Shown: positions 51,955-58,518 of the stretch, piece by piece
Layout of the letters: every line of letters begins with the position of its first letter
How positions within the stretch are numbered: the first letter of the stretch is position 1
Origin: Oribacterium sp. P6A1
Lineage (GTDB): Bacteria > Bacillota > Clostridia > Lachnospirales > Lachnospiraceae
DNA: 58,518 nt
NCBI RefSeq assembly: GCF_000702885.1
Contig: NZ_JNKO01000017.1
Span: 1-58,518, forward strand
Reading direction: 5' to 3'
Position numbers and translations under genes: made by a program
The notes under the pieces: model-generated
The model's input: the letters and a program-made list of their open reading frames with translations, nothing else
The model's database searches: none
Told to the model about the DNA's origin: nothing

Positions 51955-52020
51955 CCGCTTCGCTCCGGTCGGCTCATGGCAGACATCCACTGGATGTCTT
52001 GCGCCTTCCCAAAGGGCATA
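51955..52020. repeat. Hairpin-rich intergenic element
   Basis: It contains GCTTCGCTCCGGTCGGC, the stem AGACATCC-ACT-GGATGTCT (51983-52001), then GCGCCTTCCCAAAGGGC. The stem flanks (GGCAGA...TCTNGC) match the element at 31034-31062. It lies directly upstream of regulator B, in its leader. Confidence 0.45.
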
Positions 52021-52069
52021 CTTTGTATATATTATCAGCTTTATCCCAATATAATCATCTTCTAATGTA

Positions 52070-52099
52070 GTGAATGGTCGTTTTTTTGCGGTGAACGGT
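52070..52099 (-). promoter_or_regulatory. LytTR binding site before module B operon
   Basis: On minus: ACCGTTCAC, 12 bp, ACCATTCAC, the best match in the window to the 21-bp spaced LytTR direct repeat. An AT-rich TATATTGGG region follows toward the gene. Confidence 0.75.
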
Positions 52100-52110
52100 A
52101 AGTCACTATA

Positions 52111-52230
52111 TAAAAAAGTCGCAGTTATCTGTCTTTACAGATAACCACGGTCATTTCTGCTAATGTATTTTCTTAATATTAAAATAACCCAACGTGGTCC
52201 GCATCGTTGAGAGGCGTGTTGGGTTCTGTT
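52111..52230 (-). ncRNA. Predicted small RNA B, twin of the RNA at 47419
   Basis: The promoter on minus is TTGTGA (52260-52265), 17 bp, TATACT (52237-52242). The 5' hairpin block is 58/59 identical to RNA A. The 3' terminator has the stem GTTATCTG/CAGATAAC around a 6-nt loop and a TTTTTT run (52112-52117). It ends just before the LytTR site of module B, the same arrangement as RNA A. Confidence 0.6.
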
Positions 52231-52265
52231 GCTGTCAGTATATTCCAAAGCTTATAAAATCACAA

Positions 52266-52603
52266 TGAGAATCTCATCAAACGCAAATAATTAAGAATTA
52301 AGAGTTAAGAATTAAGTTGTTAATAAAATACAACCTTTAACCGAGTAAATTTATATCTTTTACAATTAATTACGGAAGCGTGCCACGCTCCCGTATATGC
52401 TACTAGATAATACACTTCTCACCCCCTATCTGTTTGTGAATTCTCTTGGATTCTCCAACGATTATCTTAACTGTAACTGATTATATCGGAGAGACTGCCG
52501 CAAAAAAACCTCTGCAAAAAATAAGTGTTTCGTATTTGAACATTGTTGCATTCACACTCATACAAGCAACAATAACTGTTCACTTACGAAACACTCTAGA
52601 AAT
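52266..52603. other. Gene-free stretch between small RNA B and treC
   Basis: AT-rich, with a short direct repeat of TTAAGAATTAAG (about 52291-52316). A GC-rich hairpin with arms TACGG-A-AGCGT and ACGCT-C-CCGTA lies near 52370-52395; it lacks a T run on either strand. No gene I can support; a plus-strand 80-codon frame here lacks a ribosome site. Confidence 0.5.
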
Positions 52604-54301
52604 TCAAATAGCAAAAACTAATAATTCATACGGACGTAATCTTATACTTCCTTCATCCAAAAATCCACCAATCCGATTCTTTTCCTGATTTTCCGGATTC
52701 TCCTGAGCCAAAGCTTTGTAATTACAGAGTATAAGTTTCAGTCCCTTTATATCCTCCGCCTGTGTACGAGACAGGTCCACTGTGATTTCTTCTTCAGACA
52801 TATTTCCGTACACAAGCATTTTCCTGTTTCCAAGTGTTCTTTTATAGCATATAACCTCTTCTGGCACCTCAGTATCAAAGCTGATGTCTCCATCTGAAAT
52901 AATCGGCATTTCCTTACGCATCGAAATAAGCTTTTTATAGAAGTTAAGTATGGAGTCCTCGTCCTGAAGCTGAGCCTCTACAGTCACTTCATCACCGCAT
53001 GCCGGTACTTTGATCCACGGAGTTCCCTCTGTAAATCCAGAGTTCTCACCTTTGTCCCACTGCATGGGAGTGCGTCCGTTATCTCTGGATCTTTCGTCTA
53101 TGACCTTAAGGGCATCCTCAGCTGACATACCTCTTAATTTCAGTATCTCATAGTAGTTAAGACTCTCCACATCCCGGTAGTCACCGATACTTCCGTAGTG
53201 AGCATTGAGCATCCCTATCTCCTCTCCCTGATAAACATATGGCGTGCCTCTCATGAGATGAAGTATTCCAGCGAACAGCTTTCCGGACTGTTTCCAGTAT
53301 TTCTTTTCGTCCCCAAAGCGGGAAATGGTTCTCGGCTGATCGTGGTTCGTCCAGAACACTGCATTCCATCCGCCCCCTGAAGCCATCCCCTCCTGCCAGG
53401 TCTTAAGAAGCTGCTTCAACTCTATTTTGTCATAGGGCTTCAGAGCCCACTTATCTCCGTTTTTGTAGTCAACCTTCAGGTGATGGAAACTGAAGGCCAT
53501 GGAAAGCTCCTCTTCCTTCGGATTCGAATATCTTATGCAGTTATCTATGGTCGTAGAGGACATCTCTCCTACTGTTATCATGTCCCTGATTCCGGTATCA
53601 CGAACCAGTTCCTTAAGATACTCATGCACCAGAGGTCCGTCAGTGTAAAAGCGTCTTCCGTCTCCCTCTGTATCATCCTCCAGAATATCAGGTTTTGAAA
53701 TCAGATTTATAACATCGAATCTGAAGCCGTTCACACCCTTTTCCTTCCAGAATCTGATGATATCCTTCAGCTCTTCCCGGACCTTTTTGTTATTCCAGTT
53801 AAGGTCTGCCTGAGTCACATCAAAAAGGTGAAGATACCATTTTCCCAAAGATTCCACATATTCCCATGCACTTCCTCCGAACTTGGATTCCCAGTTGGTA
53901 GGCGGAGCATCCGCTGTTCCCTCAACGAAGATATAGTAGTCCTGATATTCCTTATCACCGGCAAGAGCGCGTTTGAACCACTCATGTTCTGTGGAAGTAT
54001 GGTTGAACACCATGTCCAGCATGATGCCTATTCCCTTTTCATGTGCCGTCCTTGAAAGCTCTTCAAAATCAGACATGGTACCAAAGCGCTCATCAATCTT
54101 CCGGTAATCCGCGATGTCATAGCCATTATCCCGCTGAGGCGAAACAAAAAACGGAGTGATCCATATATAGTCTATACCCAGCTCACTAAGGTAATCCAGA
54201 CGGGCTGTGATTCCCCTGAGATCCCCTATTCCGTCTCCATCCGTATCATAAAAGGATCTCGGATATATCTGATAAACTACCTTGTCTCCGAATGATGACA
54301 T
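52604..54301 (-). CDS. treC: Trehalose-6-phosphate hydrolase, GH13
   Basis: 565 aa. GH13 oligo-1,6-glucosidase/TreC subfamily: YQIYPRSFYDTDGDGIGDLRGI, DMVFNHTSTEHEWF, nucleophile Asp in GFRFDVINLISK, acid Glu in TVGEMSS, and NHDQPR. It splits trehalose-6-phosphate to glucose and glucose-6-phosphate in the cytoplasm. Gene order treB-treC, with the ATG abutting the treB stop, fixes the substrate. The gene ends just before an AT-rich gap, with no obvious terminator until the RNA B region. Confidence 0.95.
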   Translation of the reverse strand: MSSFGDKVVYQIYPRSFYDTDGDGIGDLRGITARLDYLSELGIDYIWITPFFVSPQRDNGYDIADYRKIDERFGTMSDFEELSRTAHEKGIGIMLDMVFNHTSTEHEWFKRALAGDKEYQDYYIFVEGTADAPPTNWESKFGGSAWEYVESLGKWYLHLFDVTQADLNWNNKKVREELKDIIRFWKEKGVNGFRFDVINLISKPDILEDDTEGDGRRFYTDGPLVHEYLKELVRDTGIRDMITVGEMSSTTIDNCIRYSNPKEEELSMAFSFHHLKVDYKNGDKWALKPYDKIELKQLLKTWQEGMASGGGWNAVFWTNHDQPRTISRFGDEKKYWKQSGKLFAGILHLMRGTPYVYQGEEIGMLNAHYGSIGDYRDVESLNYYEILKLRGMSAEDALKVIDERSRDNGRTPMQWDKGENSGFTEGTPWIKVPACGDEVTVEAQLQDEDSILNFYKKLISMRKEMPIISDGDISFDTEVPEEVICYKRTLGNRKMLVYGNMSEEEITVDLSRTQAEDIKGLKLILCNYKALAQENPENQEKNRIGGFLDEGSIRLRPYELLVFAI

Positions 54302-55789
54302 TTAATTCCCTCCAACTACTACTGCAATGACCGTATCTTTCTTTCCTGCCGCAGCAGTCTCCTTCTCCTCACCGTAAAGATCCGAAGCCGTAAGCTTTTT
54401 CTTTCCTACCACTACTGTGAGGCAGAAAGGAACAGCAATGGCAACCAGCATAGCCAGTGCAAATATGCCCATATATCTTGTCTGGATGGAAAGGATACCC
54501 GGTATTCCGCCCACACCTATGGAGTTGGCCATGACTCCGCTTCCCACGGATATAACTGCAGCTATGCAGGAACCGATCATGGCACTGAAGAACGGGAATC
54601 CGTACTTCAGGTTAACACCGAACATGGCAGGCTCTGTAACTCCAAGGTAACATGAAATACATGCAGGTATGGAAACCTCCTGGGTCTTTGCATTTTTCTT
54701 CTGGAGATAGATCATTCCGAGTACTGCCGAACCCTGTGCGATGTTTGAAAGGGCGATCATAGGCCAGAGGATGGTACCTCCGAAGTCAGCCACAAGCTGA
54801 GTGTCAATGGCATTGGTCATATGATGAAGCCCCGTGATAACAAGAGGCGCATAAAGGAAACCGAAGACACCTGCAAAGAGCCAGTTCACTGTACTGGTGA
54901 GGCCTGCGTGAACCCCTGCGGATATCCATGAACCTATCTTCCAGCCTATAGGGCCAAGAATGAAGTGGGACGCCATAACAGCAAGCAGTAATGAGAAGAA
55001 AGGCACCACTATCATGGAGATGACCTTGGGACAGATTTTATTGAAGAACTTCTCAAGGAATACGAGGCAGAAACCTGCAAGGATAGCAGGAATTACCTGA
55101 GCCTGGTATCCTATCATATTTACCTGTGCAAATCCGAAATCCCATTTGGGGATGGCATCTGCCGCAGCTCCCGCAACACCGTAGGCATTAAGCAGCTGAC
55201 CTGAAACAAGAGTACATCCAAGAATTATACCGAGTATCTGTGTTGTTCCCATTTTCTTGGTTATGGACCAGCAGATACCTACCGGAAGCATATGAAAGAT
55301 GGCTTCACCTATGAGCCAGAGAAAACTGTGTACCCCGGCCCAGAACACAGATTGGGAAACGATGGTGCCGTTTCCGAAATCAATTTCACCAATTACGTTT
55401 CTGAATCCTAAGATGAGACCTCCCACTACCAGTGCGGGGATGATAGGTGCAAATATCTCCGCAATCGACGCCATGATCTGCTGAAGCGGGTTCTGATTCT
55501 GTTTAGCCTGCTTTTTTACCTGCTCCTTGCTGACACCTTCAATGCCGGAAACAGCAGTAAAGTCGTTGTAAAACTCCTGTACCTCCTGTCCGATGATGAC
55601 CTGAAACTGTCCTGCCTGTGTGAATGTTCCTTTCACGCCCTTGATCTTTTCGATCCCTGGAACATCCGCCTTTGATGGATCATTTAATACAAATCGCATT
55701 CTTGTTACGCAGTGAGATACAGCCGCAATATTACTTTTTCCGCCCACAAGCTTCAAAAGCTGCTCACTTTCTTCTGTGAATTTTCCCAT
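54302..55789 (-). CDS. treB: Trehalose PTS permease EIIBC
   Basis: 495 aa. EIIB domain 1-85 with phospho-Cys in AAVSHCVTRMRF; EIIC membrane domain about 105-470 with about ten segments, including the GITEPAMFG-like GVTEPAMFGVNL. It imports trehalose as trehalose-6-phosphate using phosphate from HPr and a separate EIIA-Glc. First gene of the tre operon, behind two TreR operators. Confidence 0.95.
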   Translation of the reverse strand: MGKFTEESEQLLKLVGGKSNIAAVSHCVTRMRFVLNDPSKADVPGIEKIKGVKGTFTQAGQFQVIIGQEVQEFYNDFTAVSGIEGVSKEQVKKQAKQNQNPLQQIMASIAEIFAPIIPALVVGGLILGFRNVIGEIDFGNGTIVSQSVFWAGVHSFLWLIGEAIFHMLPVGICWSITKKMGTTQILGIILGCTLVSGQLLNAYGVAGAAADAIPKWDFGFAQVNMIGYQAQVIPAILAGFCLVFLEKFFNKICPKVISMIVVPFFSLLLAVMASHFILGPIGWKIGSWISAGVHAGLTSTVNWLFAGVFGFLYAPLVITGLHHMTNAIDTQLVADFGGTILWPMIALSNIAQGSAVLGMIYLQKKNAKTQEVSIPACISCYLGVTEPAMFGVNLKYGFPFFSAMIGSCIAAVISVGSGVMANSIGVGGIPGILSIQTRYMGIFALAMLVAIAVPFCLTVVVGKKKLTASDLYGEEKETAAAGKKDTVIAVVVGGN

Positions 55790-55820
55790 GACTTCCTCCT
55801 ATAAAAACATAACTCGTTAT

Positions 55821-55874
55821 AGCTGTTTAAACAGCTCCTGTATTTTTTATATCATACCTGTTTAAACAGGTCAA
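55821..55874 (-). promoter_or_regulatory. treBC promoter with two TreR operators
   Basis: The minus-strand promoter is TTGACC (55869-55874), 17 bp, TATAAA (55846-55851). Two perfect 16-bp palindromes flank it: ACCTGTTTAAACAGGT (55856-55871), inside the spacer, and AGCTGTTTAAACAGCT (55821-55836), over the early transcribed region. Centres are 35 bp apart. This fits a GntR-type repressor, TreR. Confidence 0.9.
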
Positions 55875-55972
55875 TGTTTTTGGGAAATAAAAATATATTT
55901 CTTAAAATCATGTCTACGGTCTTTTGTGCAAGCACAACGCCCAGTTGACCGTTTGACGGGTTTATCGCGAAA

Positions 55973-56013
55973 AAAGCGACTAAAATTCTTATTCACCGAA
56001 TTTTAGTCGCTTT
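55973..56013 (-). terminator. Terminator of treR
   Basis: A perfect 16-bp stem AAAGCGACTAAAATTC/GAATTTTAGTCGCTTT with a 9-nt loop is followed by TTTTTTC on the minus strand. Confidence 0.93.
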
Positions 56014-56020
56014 GAAATAA

Positions 56021-56746
56021 CTATTTATTTTTTCGTACTGCCGTATCCATGAAGCAAAAATACTCAGGTACATGCCTTGACTGGGTGTATTCAAACATAA
56101 GTCCCATGCCGTTAAAAGTCTGGCTGGTAACTACCGCAAGACAATTATAATCTCCGAGGCTGAGGCACTTTTCATCCACCTGTGTAACTCTCTCAACAGT
56201 CATCCTTCTTTTACTCATGGCGATATCCATATGGAGCTCATTTTCTATGTACTCATATACGGATTTTCCGGCTATTTCCCTGGTGATACCCGGAACCAGG
56301 GACCTGTCGAACATATTTATATCCAAAATGCAAGGTTTGCCGTCAAGTTTTCTTAAACGCTGTATGTAATACAGTTCCGTCCCCTCAGGAAATCCCGTTC
56401 TTCTTGCCACTCTTTTGTCTGCGGTTATTTCCGCAAACATCACAACTTCCGTTGTGGCATTGAGCCTGTTCCTGAATGCGGTTTCCTGAAAAGTTTCGAT
56501 GCCGCCTATGATGAAGCTGGCTTTTCCCACAGGCTGATATATAACCCTTACACCGACTCCGTTGATGGCCTGTACATAACCTATATCACCTAACTGCTTC
56601 AGGGCCCTTCGAACTGTATTTCTGGAACAGTCATATGTAACAACCAGCGAGCTCTCCGGAGGAAGTATGCTCTGATACGGATACTCCTCCGATTCTATCC
56701 TGTCTTTTAAATCTCTGTATATGCTCTCGTACTTTGCTTTAGCCAT
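56021..56746 (-). CDS. treR: Trehalose operon repressor, GntR/HutC type
   Basis: 241 aa. N-terminal winged helix (YRDLKDRIESEEYPYQSILPPESSLVVTYDCSRNTVRRALKQL) and a UTRA ligand domain (about 80-235, ELYYIQRLRKLDGKPCILDINMFD). In Firmicutes TreR binds trehalose-6-phosphate and leaves the operators. Separate transcript from treBC, ending at 55973-56013. The 56747-57015 stretch upstream is AT-rich intergenic sequence without other features. Confidence 0.93.
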   Translation of the reverse strand: MAKAKYESIYRDLKDRIESEEYPYQSILPPESSLVVTYDCSRNTVRRALKQLGDIGYVQAINGVGVRVIYQPVGKASFIIGGIETFQETAFRNRLNATTEVVMFAEITADKRVARRTGFPEGTELYYIQRLRKLDGKPCILDINMFDRSLVPGITREIAGKSVYEYIENELHMDIAMSKRRMTVERVTQVDEKCLSLGDYNCLAVVTSQTFNGMGLMFEYTQSRHVPEYFCFMDTAVRKNK

Positions 56747-57015
56747 TATCTTACTTCCATAATTTCATCCTGGTAAAACCGGACTTACCTGCAGGACTCC
56801 TTCCTGCGATTCAGTACCGAAAAAGCAGCTTACTTTCCGATGCTTCCCGGTTTCCAGTATATTTTAGCATATCATCCCCTTAATGTAATAACATGATGCA
56901 ATGATGGAAATAACCAAATCATTTGTTTTCAAGATGATCTGATTCTATATTCCTTCCACATAAATCGTATGCACAAAAATGCCTATACTCGATTTAACCA
57001 AGACACCCCTTATAC

Positions 57016-58128
57016 CTATTTCCGGCTGCAAAGCTCCGTATCAAGCCAGGTGGCTTCATCGTCGATTTCAGCACTGAAAATCCTTGACTTATCCTCCGGA
57101 TACTTGTTCTGATGGAACTTGAAAAGCATTTTGCCTTCCTCCGATTCCCCAAGTATCTCTATCTTTCCAAGAGGGTGGCTCATGGCATATCTCACACTTT
57201 TTCCTATACCGTTCTGCAGAGCCTTTGCCTCATCAACTATCCTTACTCCCTGTCGCAGCGGAACCTGAAAATGTCCCTTTACACCGGTAACCGGACGACA
57301 CTGGAAGATATAATAGGGCACCACTTCAATTCTGGTGAGTCCCCTGAGAAGTTCACCAAGAACCTCCGGATCATCATTGACCCCGCGAAGAAGAACCGTC
57401 TGATTTCTTACCTGTATGCCCCGGCACTGCAGAGCCTTAACAGCACGGATGGATTCTTCAGTGATTTCCCGTGGATGGTTAAACTGAGTAACAACATATA
57501 AAGGCTTAACCCCCGCATACTCAGACAAAAGTGAAAGAAGCTCTTCATCCTCATATATCCTCTTTGGAAAGGTCACAGGTACTCTGGAGCCGAATCTGAT
57601 AAAATCAAGATTTTCAATGGCCGAAAACTCTTTCAGGTAGCGGGCAATGATGGCATTGGGATTCATCAGTGCATCTCCGCCGGTAATGAGTACATTTGTG
57701 ATTTCCGGATGAGCATGTACATATTCCGCCGCTTCATCCACCTTCTTGTTAAGTTCAGCATCCGACAGCCCCACAAGGCGCTTCCTAAAACAATGCCTGC
57801 AATACATGGCACAAACATTGGTGGACAGGATCAATGCCGTCTGCCTGTACTTATGCTGCACTCCCTCCCACTTTGTGTTTTCACTTTCACCGCTGGTGTC
57901 GAAGCTTCCCTCCTGCAAAAGTTCTTCTTCTGAGGGAATACACATCTTAGCAATGGGATCTTCGGGATCCTTTAAGTCGATGAGTGAAAAATAGTATGGT
58001 GTGATCATCATAGGAAAACGCGATATGATACTCCGGTATTTGTCACGTTCTTCATCAGGAAGCTTAAGCGCATCACACAGTTGGTCAGCTGTAGTAATAC
58101 AGTTTTTTAATTCTTTCTGCCATTCCAT
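57016..58128 (-). CDS. KamA-family radical SAM aminomutase
   Basis: 370 aa. The radical SAM cluster is Cys106, Cys110 and Cys113 in NVCAMYCRHCFRKR, with the SAM loop LITGGDALM. The PLP-lysine segment SHPLGKIEILGE near the C-terminus is the lysine 2,3-aminomutase hallmark. Family members move an amino group from C2 to C3 of lysine, glutamate or similar. The length is between EpmB (about 340) and clostridial KamA (about 415). No lysine-fermentation genes adjoin, so the substrate is open. Confidence 0.85.
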   Translation of the reverse strand: MEWQKELKNCITTADQLCDALKLPDEERDKYRSIISRFPMMITPYYFSLIDLKDPEDPIAKMCIPSEEELLQEGSFDTSGESENTKWEGVQHKYRQTALILSTNVCAMYCRHCFRKRLVGLSDAELNKKVDEAAEYVHAHPEITNVLITGGDALMNPNAIIARYLKEFSAIENLDFIRFGSRVPVTFPKRIYEDEELLSLLSEYAGVKPLYVVTQFNHPREITEESIRAVKALQCRGIQVRNQTVLLRGVNDDPEVLGELLRGLTRIEVVPYYIFQCRPVTGVKGHFQVPLRQGVRIVDEAKALQNGIGKSVRYAMSHPLGKIEILGESEEGKMLFKFHQNKYPEDKSRIFSAEIDDEATWLDTELCSRK

Positions 58129-58296
58129 CTCATATCCCTTTCCTTTATTAAATTTTCAGTCTTTGTCACGAACCATAAGCTTTATGTAAACTATCATAGT
58201 TACAATATAAAGCTTAATATTATATACTCAAACTTCCCACATAAATAGTGGGCATCGCACCTTGAAAACTCTATATTCCAGACTATAAAAAAACAA

Positions 58297-58518
58297 TTAC
58301 GCCACCTTGTAATCTCTTGTCAGCGCATCCTGCATATATTCTGGCAACCTGAAAAAGAAATCTTTATAGATTTCCTCAACCTGTTCGTCGGTGATATGAA
58401 GTATGTTCTTTATACTTGCAGTCATTGCTTCTACAAGTATAAAAAGAGAATGTTGGAAAGTGATGTCCTCCATTTCCTGAAGAAGTACATAGAAAATTTC
58501 TCCTATTGTACGTTCGTC
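58297..58518 (-). CDS. C-terminal part of an uncharacterised protein, cut by the window edge
   Basis: 73 codons open through the right edge, ending in TAA at 58297: DERTIGEIFYVLLQEMED...ITDEQVEEIYKDFFFRL, then a stop after DYKVA. Helical and acidic; no family recognised. It precedes the KamA-type gene by 168 nt on the same strand. The 58129-58296 gap is AT-rich with no clear promoter. Confidence 0.6.
   Translation of the reverse strand, partial: DERTIGEIFYVLLQEMEDITFQHSLFILVEAMTASIKNILHITDEQVEEIYKDFFFRLPEYMQDALTRDYKVA

Overview
The window looks like a chromosomal segment of an anaerobic, fermentative Bacillota (Clostridia), most like a Lachnospiraceae gut or rumen bacterium. Supporting this are moderate-to-low GC, strong GGAGG ribosome sites, oxygen-sensitive glycyl-radical chemistry, a KamA-type radical SAM enzyme, LytTR two-component systems, and sugar ABC and PTS systems. 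Nearly every gene is on the minus strand. The only plus-strand protein genes are a three-gene block at 36969-42875.

Layout, left to right. 1-335: a strong minus-strand promoter and leader, probably for an rRNA operon beyond the left edge. 373-6561: CAP-domain wall protein, GAPDH with an odd tail, DUF4234, MerR regulator, NifX-like protein, ROK regulator. 6763-17149: an operon that reads as a complete transaldolase-type sulfoquinovose pathway (sulfofructose transaldolase, sulfolactaldehyde reductase, DUF4867 protein, GH31 sulfoquinovosidase, TauE exporter, TctCBA transporter, FucI-like isomerase, then the ROK regulator). 17299-23413: GH32, LacI regulator and sugar ABC transporter under two LacI-type operators. 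23497-30876: Fe-alcohol dehydrogenase, diol-dehydratase-type glycyl radical enzyme, its activase, a LuxR-type regulator and a membrane protein. 30960-36638: GGDEF protein, AlkD-like protein, a terminator and hairpin array behind tRNA-Gly, pncB and alr. 36969-42875: zinc-ribbon/TPR membrane proteins and a large exported protein, function unknown. 42914-52265: a defence and signalling region with a dapA relic, a type III ToxIN system, a type II toxin-antitoxin pair, two paralogous LytTR/histidine-kinase modules with matching target genes, and predicted small RNAs. 52604-56746: trehalose treB-treC-treR. 57016-58518: KamA-family enzyme and a gene cut by the right edge.

How the parts fit. Released sulfoquinovose would be isomerised to sulfofructose and split by the transaldolase, keeping fructose-6-phosphate. 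Sulfolactaldehyde would be reduced to dihydroxypropanesulfonate (DHPS) for export. The glycyl-radical and alcohol-dehydrogenase cluster 6.5 kb away has the architecture of glycerol fermentation and also of DHPS fermentation, so an internal use of DHPS is an open possibility. The two LytTR modules share a 9-12-9 bp direct-repeat site in front of both regulator operons and both MA(V/M)xIN..YG target genes. Each regulator operon is preceded by a near-identical predicted small RNA. All functions are inferred by reading motifs and layout; no database search was run.
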